DNA of 64,000 bases from positions 612,224 to 676,223 of the forward strand of contig NZ_VITA01000001.1 of the NCBI RefSeq assembly GCF_007827695.1, read 5' to 3'. The DNA is from Sinorhizobium medicae. GTDB taxonomy: Bacteria > Pseudomonadota > Alphaproteobacteria > Rhizobiales > Rhizobiaceae. Each line of letters opens with the position of its first letter. The first letter of the stretch is position 1. The translations under genes were made by a program, and so were the position numbers. Of this stretch, positions 47,431 to 55,567 are shown piece after piece. The notes beneath the pieces are model-generated. The model saw only the letters and a list, made by a program, of their open reading frames with translations. It did not search any database and was not told the origin of the DNA.

Positions 47431-49281
47431 ATGGCTCTTCTAAGTGAATCGGCGAAGGCGGTAGCGGCCGCAAACGGGCCTGCCGCGCCAACGGCCTGGC
47501 AGGCCTGGCGCTATCGGCTGAAGGTTGCGTTACGGGAACCCACGACACTCATAGGCGTGCTGACTGCACTGCTGTTCACCTATCTGATCGTCGTACCGAT
47601 CATTTCCATCGTGCTCGATGCGGCCCGGGTCCAGTTCGGGCACGAGCGGCGCCTGAGCAAGGATGTCGGCGAGTTCACGCTCTACTACCTCGACAGGGTG
47701 CTGTTTTCTCCGGTGTCGGCAGACCTGTTCTGGCGCCCGCTTCTCAATACGCTCTCGGTGGCGATGGGCGCCATTTTGCTGTCCCTCGTGATCGGCACCG
47801 TGCTCGCCTGGCTCATCAGCCGGACGGATATGTTCGGGCGCCGCTGGTTCGCGACCGCGCTGATCGTACCCTACATGTTGCCGGCCTGGACCTTTGCGCT
47901 CGCCTGGACCACGCTCTTCAAGAACCGCACGGTCGGCGGTCAGCCGGGTTGGCTGGAGGCGGTTGGGCTGACACCGCCCGACTGGCTCGCTTATGGGCGA
48001 TTTCCAATCACCATCATCCTGGCGCTGCACTACACACCCTTTGTCATCCTCCTTTTCGGTTCGGCGCTCAGGCGCTTCGACTCGCAGCTCGAGGATTCGG
48101 CGCGCATCCTCGGCGCCAGGCATCACCAGGTGGCCTTGCAGATCATCCTGCCCTTGATGCGTCCGGCATTGCTTTCATCGATGGTGCTCATCTTCGCCAA
48201 GTGCCTGGGCGAGTTCGGCGTGCCCTACGTGCTCGGCCTGCCGGTCAAATTCGAAGTTCTCTCGACTTCGCTTTTCCGCAGTATCGCCTCGCGCCAGACG
48301 GGGGTCGCCGGAGTGATCGCCGGCTCCATCATGCTGATCGGCATCATCACGCTGCTGATCGATGCACGGCTGGTGCGCGAGGCGCGTCGCTTCGTCACGA
48401 TCGGCTCGAAGGGCTCGATGGACCGGCAGAGCCGCCTCGGCCGCATGCGTCTGCCGGCGGCGGGCTTCGCTGCCACGGTCTTCCTGATGAGTGTGGGCTT
48501 GCCGCTTCTCACCCTGTTCCTGTCGACGATCATGAAGCTGCCCGCGCGATTCACGCTCGACAACTTCACCCTTGATTATTGGATTGGTCGTGATCTCGAT
48601 ACCGTTGCGCTGAAGACCGGCATCCTCCTTAGTCCCGACCTTTGGGCAGCTGCAAAGAACACGCTGACGATCGTGGGGCTCGCTTCGGTGACGTCGGGCA
48701 TTCTCGGCCTGCTGGTCGGCTATGTGGTCATTCGCACGCCTGTTCGCCTGCTGTCGGTCTATCTCCGGCAGGTGACCTTCCTGCCCTATCTGGTGCCTGG
48801 CATAGCCTTTGCCGCGGCCTATCTGTCACTGTTCGCAGTACCCCGCGGACCGATGCCGGCACTCTATGGCACGGTCGTCATCCTCGTGCTCGCGCTCATC
48901 GCAGACCAGATGCCCTACGCCTCGCGCGCCGGCATCTCTGCGATGACTCAGCTCGGAAAGGACCCGGAGGAGGCGGCCCAGATTGCCGGTGCCGGCTGGC
49001 TCAGACGGATGACTTCGATCGTCATTCCGATCCAGAAGGGCTCGCTCGTCACCGGCGTGCTGCTGCCGTTCATCTCCGGGATCAAGGGCCTTAGCCTCTT
49101 CGTCATCCTCGCCGTGCCGAGCACGGATGTGCTGACCACCTATTCATTGCGCCTCGTCGACTACCACTACACGCAGGCCGCTAACGCCGTGGTGCTCATC
49201 ATTGCCGCCATCGCTTATCTGGGCACGCTCATCACCCAGAAGCTGACCCGCACAAATCTTGCAGAAGGACTTGGAAGCTGA
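47431..49281 (+). CDS. Fe(3+)/AfuB-type ABC transporter permease, two fused permease domains
   Basis: 616 residues with about 12 membrane spans in two BPD_transp_1 halves. Each half has an EAA-type loop (EDSARILGARHHQVALQIILP and EEAAQIAGAGWLRRMTSIVIP). FbpB, AfuB and ThiP are built this way. Start 47431 is the second of two ATGs after GGGAGG. It overlaps the ATPase gene by one base (TGATG). Relatives carry ferric iron, hexose phosphates, phosphonates or thiamine; the phosphatase neighbours favour a phosphorylated substrate. Confidence 0.92.
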   Translation: MALLSESAKAVAAANGPAAPTAWQAWRYRLKVALREPTTLIGVLTALLFTYLIVVPIISIVLDAARVQFGHERRLSKDVGEFTLYYLDRVLFSPVSADLFWRPLLNTLSVAMGAILLSLVIGTVLAWLISRTDMFGRRWFATALIVPYMLPAWTFALAWTTLFKNRTVGGQPGWLEAVGLTPPDWLAYGRFPITIILALHYTPFVILLFGSALRRFDSQLEDSARILGARHHQVALQIILPLMRPALLSSMVLIFAKCLGEFGVPYVLGLPVKFEVLSTSLFRSIASRQTGVAGVIAGSIMLIGIITLLIDARLVREARRFVTIGSKGSMDRQSRLGRMRLPAAGFAATVFLMSVGLPLLTLFLSTIMKLPARFTLDNFTLDYWIGRDLDTVALKTGILLSPDLWAAAKNTLTIVGLASVTSGILGLLVGYVVIRTPVRLLSVYLRQVTFLPYLVPGIAFAAAYLSLFAVPRGPMPALYGTVVILVLALIADQMPYASRAGISAMTQLGKDPEEAAQIAGAGWLRRMTSIVIPIQKGSLVTGVLLPFISGIKGLSLFVILAVPSTDVLTTYSLRLVDYHYTQAANAVVLIIAAIAYLGTLITQKLTRTNLAEGLGS

Positions 49282-50417
49282 TGCCCACGATCAACCTGCG
49301 CGGTGCGCAGAAAAACTACGGCGTGAATTCGGCGAATGCCGTTTCCGATCTCGATCTGGAAATCCGCGATGGCGAATTCATGTGCCTGCTCGGTCCCTCG
49401 GGCTGCGGAAAAACCACGACGCTCAGAATGATTGCCGGCCTCGAAAATCTCTCGGGCGGCGAAATCCGCGTCGGTGACAGGGTCGTCGACTGCGTCTCCG
49501 GCGGCGTGTTCGTGCCGCCCGAGAAACGGGAGATGGGCCTCGTCTTCCAGAGCTATGCCCTGTGGCCGCACCTGACGATCGAGCGCAATACGGATTTCGG
49601 CCTGAGGCTGCGCAAGCTGCCCAAAGCGGAAAGGGAAGAGCGCGTCGAGCGCGTCATGCAGGCGCTCGATATCGCCAAGTACCGCGATCGTTATCCGTCG
49701 CAACTGTCCGGCGGTCAGCAGCAGCGGGTGGCGCTGGCCCGCATGCTGGCAATCAACCCCGGCGTGCTGTTGCTCGACGAGCCGCTTTCCAACCTCGACG
49801 CGCGGCTGCGGCTGGAAATGCGCGCGGAGCTCAAGCGGCTGCACAAGGAATTCAAGACGACCATCGTCTTTGTCACCCATGACCAATGGGAGGCGATGAC
49901 GCTCGCGACGACCATCGCCGTCATGAACGAAGGCACGCTGCAGCAGATAGGCACGCCAAACGACATCTATGATCGCCCGGCGAATCGCTTCGTCGCCGAG
50001 TTCGTCGGCAGCCCGCCCATCAATATTCTCGACTTCGGCGATCCCGGCACATCCGATGTGACGGATAAGGCTGAGGCCTATCTTGCCGCGCATCTTCCAG
50101 GGCTGAGGAGCATCGGCTCCGTCGGTATCCGCCCCGAGGCGATAGGTTATGCCGCGCGGACCGAGGACGTGCCGGAGGGGAGCTTCTCGGGCGAGACGAC
50201 GGTTACCGGCGTCCTGCCGACGGGAGGCAACTGGATCCTGGAGCTAAGGACCGACAACCACACCCTGTTCCTGACGACGCATGTCCCGCCGAGGGTCGAG
50301 CAGGGCGCCAGGGTCCTCTTCTTTGCGCCGCCCGAGGCCCTGCATGTGTTCGATGCCGACGGCCGCCGGATCGCAGAGGCGGACGACCGGCTGAGGAGCA
50401 CCGCAACCTACAACTGA
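49281..50417 (+). CDS. ABC transporter ATP-binding protein (FbpC/AfuC/PotA type)
   Basis: 378 residues: Walker A (GPSGCGKT) near 41-48, Q-loop (VFQSYALWPH), signature LSGGQQQR, Walker B (LLLDEPLSNLD) and switch His (FVTHDQ), then a C-terminal TOBE-like regulatory domain. It energises the fused permease. Confidence 0.95.
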   Translation: MPTINLRGAQKNYGVNSANAVSDLDLEIRDGEFMCLLGPSGCGKTTTLRMIAGLENLSGGEIRVGDRVVDCVSGGVFVPPEKREMGLVFQSYALWPHLTIERNTDFGLRLRKLPKAEREERVERVMQALDIAKYRDRYPSQLSGGQQQRVALARMLAINPGVLLLDEPLSNLDARLRLEMRAELKRLHKEFKTTIVFVTHDQWEAMTLATTIAVMNEGTLQQIGTPNDIYDRPANRFVAEFVGSPPINILDFGDPGTSDVTDKAEAYLAAHLPGLRSIGSVGIRPEAIGYAARTEDVPEGSFSGETTVTGVLPTGGNWILELRTDNHTLFLTTHVPPRVEQGARVLFFAPPEALHVFDADGRRIAEADDRLRSTATYN

Positions 50418-50467
50418 CGACCGGATAGGACGAACGACGAGAAGCAACCTGCTGAGGGAGGAACAAA

Positions 50468-51592
50468 ATGAAACGGAATGCGAGAAGCGGCAGATACCTT
50501 TTTCTGGGGACTGCGATGCTGTGCGTGCTTGGCTCCGGGGCTTGGGCCGAGGAGCCTTTCGATATGGATGCGCTCGTTGAGGCGGCCCGCAAGGAAAAGC
50601 CGATCACCGTCTACGACAGCACCGGCAAGATCGTCGAGATGGCGAAGAACTTCGCCGACAAATACGACGTCGGCGCGGAGGGCTCGAAAGTCAAGGCATC
50701 GGCTCAGCTCGAGATGATCATCCGCGAGGCGCGGGCCAACAACATTCAGGGCGACGTCTCCATCATCAGCGATGCTCCCGCCGCAATGGCGCAGCTCATC
50801 CCGCAGGGGTTCGCCGAGAGCTGGGTGCCCCCGGATTTCGCCGGCAACATAGCGGCGGAACACCAGGATCCCCTGACGGTCGTCACCAGCGCCAATGTCT
50901 GGGCGTACAACACCGAACTCTTCGACAAATGCCCGGTCACGAATATCTGGCAGCTGACCGAGCCCAAGTGGAAGGGCAAGGTTGCGATGCAGGACCCGCT
51001 CGGCAAGGCATCCTATGTCGATTGGTTCAACCAGATGGCGAAGCACGGAGACGAAAAACTCGCTGCCGCCTACAAGGACCTCTACGGCAAAGAGCTACAG
51101 ACCGAGGAGACCAGCGCGACAGCGGCCTGGGTCAAGGCGCTTGCCGCGAATGCGCCGCTCCTGACCGATGCCGATGCGGCCGCCGCCGATGCGGTCGGCG
51201 CGCCCGGCCAATCGGAGCCCTTCATGGGCCTGATGAGCTCCGCGAAGTTTCGCGATAATGCGGAAAAGGGCATGAAGCTCGGTCTGTGCAAGGACCTCAA
51301 GCCGTGGGTCGGCTGGCTCTATCCGGGGGTCGGGCTGATCACCAAGGGCACGGACAGCCCGAACGCCGCTCGCCTCTTCATCCACTATGTCATGACTGCG
51401 GAAGGGATCGCTCCCCAGGCGGTCGACGGCAAGATGTCGACCAACAGGGAGGTCGCTCTGCCTGAGGATGAGCCTTCCGGGATCGCGGCGGTTCTCGACC
51501 AGCTTCTGCCCTATAGCATGGCAACGAGCCTCGACGATTGGGACGCGCGCGAGACGTGGCAGGATTTCTGGCGCGTGAACTACCAGAAGTAG
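50468..51592 (+). CDS. ABC transporter substrate-binding protein, copy 1
   Basis: 374 residues with a signal peptide (ends SGAWA-E) and a class II ferric-type binding fold. An N-terminal strand-loop ITVYDSTGKIVEM holds an STGK sequence also found in copy 2. GGAGG lies six to seven bases upstream. Copy 2 follows 82 bases later, with the same length and closely similar sequence. Related proteins bind iron, hexose phosphate or aminoethylphosphonate; the ligand here is not known. Confidence 0.92.
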   Translation: MKRNARSGRYLFLGTAMLCVLGSGAWAEEPFDMDALVEAARKEKPITVYDSTGKIVEMAKNFADKYDVGAEGSKVKASAQLEMIIREARANNIQGDVSIISDAPAAMAQLIPQGFAESWVPPDFAGNIAAEHQDPLTVVTSANVWAYNTELFDKCPVTNIWQLTEPKWKGKVAMQDPLGKASYVDWFNQMAKHGDEKLAAAYKDLYGKELQTEETSATAAWVKALAANAPLLTDADAAAADAVGAPGQSEPFMGLMSSAKFRDNAEKGMKLGLCKDLKPWVGWLYPGVGLITKGTDSPNAARLFIHYVMTAEGIAPQAVDGKMSTNREVALPEDEPSGIAAVLDQLLPYSMATSLDDWDARETWQDFWRVNYQK

Positions 51593-51674
51593 GGCCGGCC
51601 GGATTTCGGAGACGGCCGATCGGAAATGAGGCGATGGCAGTTTTGCCGTCGCGCTCCTTGGGAGTGAAGCGAAG

Positions 51675-52802
51675 ATGTCGAGGAACAGCAAAGTGGGCCC
51701 GGCGACCATCGCCACGGTCGGTTTGATGGCCGGGCTAATCGGGGCAAAAGCTGTTGCGGCGGGCGGGTTTGATCTGAACCGTCTGATCGAGGCGGCAAAG
51801 AACGAGAAACCGATCACCATCTATGACAGCACCGGCAAGATCGTCGAGATGGCAGAGAATTTCAACGCTAAATACGGGCTGAAAGCGACCGGCATGAAGG
51901 TGTCGGCGAACAGCCAGCTGGAAATGATCATCCGGGAGGCGCAGGCGAACAATGTGCAGGGCGACGTGGTCCTGATTACCGATGCGCCGGCGGCGCTTGC
52001 GCAGCTTCTGCCGGACGAGTTCGTCGAGAGCTATCTGCCGGAGGATATGGCCGCAAAAATACCGCCGGAGTTCCAGAAGCCGCTGGCGATTTCAACCAAT
52101 GCCAACGTCTGGGCCTATAATACCGAAGCCTATGACAAGTGTCCGGTCTCCAACATCTGGGAGCTGACCGAGCCGCAGTGGAGGGGCAAGGTCGCGCTCG
52201 TCGATCCGCTGACGAAGAGCACTTACACCGACTGGTTCAACCAGATGGAGGCACATGGCGATGACAAGGTTGCCGCCGCCTACAAGGCGCATTTCGGCCA
52301 GGAATTGCGGTCGGAGGAGAAGAGCGCGTCCGCCGCCTGGGTCAAGGCCATGGCGCAGAACGCGCCGCTCGCGACGGACGGCGACGATCCAGTGGCCGAG
52401 GCCGTCGGCGCGCCGGGCCAGAAGGAGCCGTTCTTCGGTCTCCTGAGTTCGGCCAAATTCCGCGACAACGAAGCCAAAGGCTATAAGCTCGGCATCTGCA
52501 AGGAGCTCGAGCCCTGGGTCGGCTGGACCTATGTCAAGCTGGGCCTGATCGCGTCGAAGACTTCAAGCCCGAACGCCGCCAAGCTGTTCATCCACTATAT
52601 CCTGACCGAGGAAGGCATCGCGCCGCAGATGAAGGACGGCAAGTTGCCGACCAATACCGACATCAGGATGCCCGCGGACGAACCATCCGGGTTGATGGCC
52701 GTTTCCGACCGGCTCTTCGGCTACGACGCTGCGACGGGTCTCAGCGACTTCGACCGTCGTGAGGAGTGGCAGGACCTCTGGCGCACCAATTACAGCAAAT
52801 GA
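51675..52802 (+). CDS. ABC transporter substrate-binding protein, copy 2
   Basis: 375 residues, colinear with copy 1 (shared PITIYDSTGKIVEM, QLEMIIREA and EPWVGW-type blocks), with an N-terminal export signal ending near AVAAG. Differences are spread along the chain, so the duplication is old and the two may bind related ligands. A strong terminator follows at 52806. Confidence 0.92.
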   Translation: MSRNSKVGPATIATVGLMAGLIGAKAVAAGGFDLNRLIEAAKNEKPITIYDSTGKIVEMAENFNAKYGLKATGMKVSANSQLEMIIREAQANNVQGDVVLITDAPAALAQLLPDEFVESYLPEDMAAKIPPEFQKPLAISTNANVWAYNTEAYDKCPVSNIWELTEPQWRGKVALVDPLTKSTYTDWFNQMEAHGDDKVAAAYKAHFGQELRSEEKSASAAWVKAMAQNAPLATDGDDPVAEAVGAPGQKEPFFGLLSSAKFRDNEAKGYKLGICKELEPWVGWTYVKLGLIASKTSSPNAAKLFIHYILTEEGIAPQMKDGKLPTNTDIRMPADEPSGLMAVSDRLFGYDAATGLSDFDRREEWQDLWRTNYSK

Positions 52803-52805
52803 TTC

Positions 52806-52837
52806 AGGCCGGCGCGGGGCCCCGCGCCGGCCTTTCT
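52806..52837 (+). terminator. Strong GC-rich terminator inside the ABC/phosphatase operon
   Basis: A perfect 28-bp palindrome (14-bp arms, AGGCCGGCGCGGGG and complement at 52820-52833) followed by TTCT. It stands 4 bases after the copy 2 stop and before the next phosphatase gene, so it should reduce downstream transcription. Confidence 0.8.
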
Positions 52838-52870
52838 CCGACAGACCGATTTCAACAGACTGGATATTCA

Positions 52871-53755
52871 ATGCAGCCGAAGCCGTCTTCCGGATCGCAT
52901 ATCGCCGATCCCGATTCCGCCGCCCTCTCAGGGCGACTTGCGGAAATTGCGCGGGGGGCCGCCCTTGCGGTTCGCATGCCTCTTCTCGAAGCGTTCCGGT
53001 CCGAAATGGCCGTGGACTACAAGGCGGACCTGCACGATATCGTCACCGTCCACGACAGGCGGGCGGAGGCGATCATTCGAGCCTACATCCTCGAGCATGA
53101 ACCAAACTCGGCGATCATGGGCGAGGAGGGCGGCCAGACCGGTGACGGCGAGTTTCAGTGGTATGTCGATCCGATAGACGGAACGGCGAACTTCGCGCGC
53201 GGAATTGCCTTCTGGTGCGTATCAGTCGCGGTCGTGAGGGAGGGAGCCGTGCTTGCCGGCGCCGTCTACGATCCGGTGGCGGACCTAATGTTCTCGGCGG
53301 ACCTCGAAAGTGCGGAACTGAACGGCAATGCGCTTGCGTCGCGTGCCGCCGATAACGAAAAGCACGCCACTCTCATTACCGGCTATCCGGTGGCGCGCGA
53401 TTTTCGTGTCGATGGCCGGGAGGCAGCGCTGGCCAATTTCGGGATATTGGTGGAGACCTTCTCGACGCTGCGCCGGCCCGGCAGTGCGGCCCTCAGCATC
53501 GCCCATGTCGCGGCCGGATGGGCGGACGCCGCGGCCGGTTTCGGGGTCAATGCCTGGGACGTTGCCGCCGCAACGCTGATCCTGAAGAATGCCGGCGGGC
53601 GGTACGAACCACTTACCCTCGGCAAAGTCGCGGCCGATGGGCCGGATTTCATGTGTCCGGGCTATATCGCTACAGGACGGGGGGCGGATTATCCAACGCT
53701 CGAGCGGGTCGCCCGATCGATCTCGACGTCCCGGATTGCAAAGACCGGGCAGTAG
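52871..53755 (+). CDS. Inositol monophosphatase-family phosphatase, copy 2
   Basis: 294 residues. The metal motifs are VTVHD, GEEGG, VDPIDGTANFARG and NAWDVAAA. It is paralogous to the gene at 40961 (both share DPIDGTAN-ARG and an Arg-Pro/Ala-Gly-Ser-A block) but diverged enough to suggest a different phosphate position or substrate. It is followed, as in the first operon, by a CX5R phosphatase gene. Start 52871 is chosen from the alignment with the family; no strong ribosome site is seen. Confidence 0.88.
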   Translation: MQPKPSSGSHIADPDSAALSGRLAEIARGAALAVRMPLLEAFRSEMAVDYKADLHDIVTVHDRRAEAIIRAYILEHEPNSAIMGEEGGQTGDGEFQWYVDPIDGTANFARGIAFWCVSVAVVREGAVLAGAVYDPVADLMFSADLESAELNGNALASRAADNEKHATLITGYPVARDFRVDGREAALANFGILVETFSTLRRPGSAALSIAHVAAGWADAAAGFGVNAWDVAAATLILKNAGGRYEPLTLGKVAADGPDFMCPGYIATGRGADYPTLERVARSISTSRIAKTGQ

Positions 53756-53811
53756 CAAGCGTTCCCAATCGGACACAGCGCGAGACCTGAGGTCTGCGCC
53801 GGAGTAAAAAC

Positions 53812-54432
53812 ATGCAGCAGTTGGACCCAGACCCGCAATCGATCGCCGCCGAACTCCCGAAGCTCAGCCTGATTTATGAGAAGCATCCGCTCTATCAAGT
53901 CGATCTCTTCATCAGCGGCAAGGAAGGTGCCAGCGATCTGGAGCTCCTGCGCCAGAATGGCGTCACCACCGTGGTCAACTGTGCGGTAAACCTGGACTTC
54001 AACTATGTGCGACGGGCCGGCCTCGTATCCGATCACGAGGGCAGCGCCTATGGACCGGGCGAAATCCGTTACTACAAGATCGGCTTGATCGACGGTTCCG
54101 GCAACCCGGACACGCAGATGGTCGCGGCCTATTTCATCCTGCGTGCGGCGCTGGAGCAGGTATTGCCGGAGAAGCCCTCCTATCCGAGGCGGGAGCGGGG
54201 CAACGTACTCGTGAACTGTCGGGGAGGGCGCTCTCGCTCGGTCATCGTCATGGCACTGTTCCTGCACCTGACGCTCCCATCGCAGTTCACGACCCTGGAT
54301 GCGGCGATCGCGCATATCCGCGAACACCGCCGCCTTTCGCGCGCAGAGTGGTACAAGGCGCCAAAACCTGTTCTGATCGAGGCCGCCGCCCGTGCAGCGG
54401 ACTGGATCCGCCTGATCGAGGGTGTCCGATGA
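53812..54432 (+). CDS. CX5R tyrosine/dual-specificity phosphatase-like protein, copy 2
   Basis: 206 residues with the same loop as copy 1, VNCRGGRSRS (Cys136, Arg142, Asn in place of His before Cys). The two proteins are alike along the chain (TTVVNCA, IRYYK, NLLVNC/NVLVNC, AEWYKAPKP/DEWFETPKP). The end overlaps the HTH gene by 4 bases (ATGA). Confidence 0.86.
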   Translation: MQQLDPDPQSIAAELPKLSLIYEKHPLYQVDLFISGKEGASDLELLRQNGVTTVVNCAVNLDFNYVRRAGLVSDHEGSAYGPGEIRYYKIGLIDGSGNPDTQMVAAYFILRAALEQVLPEKPSYPRRERGNVLVNCRGGRSRSVIVMALFLHLTLPSQFTTLDAAIAHIREHRRLSRAEWYKAPKPVLIEAAARAADWIRLIEGVR

Positions 54433-54776
54433 CGACGCAGCCGCCGCGCCACGCATCCGGCACGAAGGACGGTGGCGGTAGCAAGGCGCAGGCCCGGCGG
54501 GAAAGCCGAACTCCTCCGTCAAATCTGTATGAGCTCAAGTCGATGATCGCCAAGAGGGAAGTCGTATTCCCGGGGGAGCTCGAGCGTGTCATGCGCGCTG
54601 TTCTCGATCAACCCGAGTTCATCGCCTTCAGCACGGCAACATCCATAGCGGGCAAGTGCGGCGTGTCCAGAACGACGGTTGTGCGTCTCGCAAGTCATCT
54701 CGGGTTCGGGAAGTTCCGCGACTTCAAGAACCTGTTTCGCGAACATTTCAAAGAGGCGGCCAATGCAGGCCGATAG
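54429..54776 (+). CDS. RpiR-type HTH protein without SIS domain
   Basis: 115 residues. About 45-110 match the RpiR/HTH_6 DNA-binding domain (FSTATSIAGKCGVSRTTVVRL and LGFGKFRDFKNLF). Full RpiR regulators are about 280 residues with a C-terminal SIS sugar-phosphate domain, which is absent; the next 85 bases show no SIS-like frame. It may be a natural HTH-only regulator or a truncated one. It ends the phosphatase operon. Confidence 0.8.
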   Translation: MTTQPPRHASGTKDGGGSKAQARRESRTPPSNLYELKSMIAKREVVFPGELERVMRAVLDQPEFIAFSTATSIAGKCGVSRTTVVRLASHLGFGKFRDFKNLFREHFKEAANAGR

Positions 54777-54802
54777 GGAATGCCCGTCATCCGATTTAAT
54801 AA

Positions 54803-54836
54803 AGAGGCCGGCGCCGCGGATGCGGGCCGGGCCTCT
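54803..54836 (-). terminator. Minus-strand terminator, relic of the peptidase gene
   Basis: AGAGGCC (54803-54809) and GGCCTCT (54830-54836) with further inner pairing. On the minus strand it is followed by TTTATTAAA, a proper U-rich tail. It lies 25 bases after the stop of the decayed peptidase. Confidence 0.65.
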
Positions 54837-54861
54837 CGACAACACGCGTTGAACGAGACCG

Positions 54862-55055
54862 TCAGCCGTCGGCGAGGTGAACTGTCCGGGGCAGCGAAGA
54901 GAAAACTTCGGGCCGTCGCGCCGAAGAACCACGATGTCGTCAAGACGGATTCCGAAGCGGCCCGGGAGGGATCCCCGGCTCGATCGAGAAGATCATGCCT
55001 TCCTCGAGAACCGTCTCGGAGGTGGCGGTGATGTAAGGCGGCTGCCGGCGGCTGG
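54862..55055 (-). pseudogene. C-terminal remnant of an M24 (Xaa-Pro) peptidase with frameshifts
   Basis: Read on the minus strand, three frames in turn give PPYITATSETVLEEGMIFSI-EPG, then PGRFGIRLDDIVVLRRDGP, then FSSLPRTVHLADG and a stop. Together they spell the end of a creatinase/aminopeptidase-P protein, whose metal-binding Glu residues lie in these blocks. Frame changes near 54965 and 54905 break it, and no upstream part is found. The 342-base gap 54777-55118 contains only this remnant and its hairpin. Confidence 0.75.
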
Positions 55056-55118
55056 CGCCATCGCGCGTTGGAGGTTATATTAGCCCATGCGTAAGCTTCA
55101 TCCGAAACGGGAAAAGTC

Positions 55119-55328
55119 ATGGACCCGGTAACGCTCGTACTGACCGTATGCCTCGCATCGGCACCCGAAAAGTGCCGGGAGGAAACGCTACGATTTCAGG
55201 ACTTGAGATCCTTGAATCAATGCATGTTTCAGTCTGCGGTGTATATCGCCGAATGGTCCGAGCAGCACCCCGCCCTTCGCGTCAAGAAATGGCGCTGCCG
55301 GCTTGCGGATGGGACCCAGCCGGTCTGA
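55119..55328 (+). CDS. Small conserved-type protein with four cysteines
   Basis: 69 residues with Cys at 11, 19, 35 and 60 and a short hydrophobic N-terminus. The even Cys number suggests an oxidised periplasmic protein, but the N-terminus is a poor signal peptide. Similar small proteins of about 70 residues are frequent in rhizobia. Function unknown; GGGAAA lies upstream of the start. Confidence 0.6.
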   Translation: MDPVTLVLTVCLASAPEKCREETLRFQDLRSLNQCMFQSAVYIAEWSEQHPALRVKKWRCRLADGTQPV

Positions 55329-55467
55329 GTGTCCGGCCCCCCGCCAGCATCAGACTTTGAGGCTCTGGAGCGCAGCGGCGACGATCGGGTGTCGCATCGT
55401 CAAAACTCGGAATTGCCCGGTGTGGAAAACTGTGCAACAACGATTCGCATCGTGCTGGGGAGAGTAC

Positions 55468-55495
55468 GATGCCTTGGGAGAGATGCCTTGGGAGA
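55468..55495 (+). repeat. Tandem duplication of a 14-bp unit
   Basis: GATGCCTTGGGAGA occurs twice without a gap (55468-55481 and 55482-55495), about 75 bases upstream of the response regulator start. It may be a slippage duplication in the leader. The rest of 55329-55567 shows no gene. Confidence 0.7.
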
Positions 55496-55567
55496 ACAGA
55501 TGTTTCCGGTGCATCTGGAGCGGCTCGATGCTGCTCCATCGGCTTGCAGTGTCTCGGGAGGAGAACC

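Noticed and set aside
47431..52802. Straightforward ferric iron importer
   Set aside because: Family resemblance exists, but the operon holds phosphatases, a LacI regulator and no siderophore or Fur-type feature, so iron is not favoured as substrate.
54780..55031. Plus-strand frame of 83 codons after the RpiR-like gene
   Set aside because: It lies opposite the M24 peptidase remnant, whose minus-strand pieces explain the sequence better; no SIS-domain similarity was found in it.
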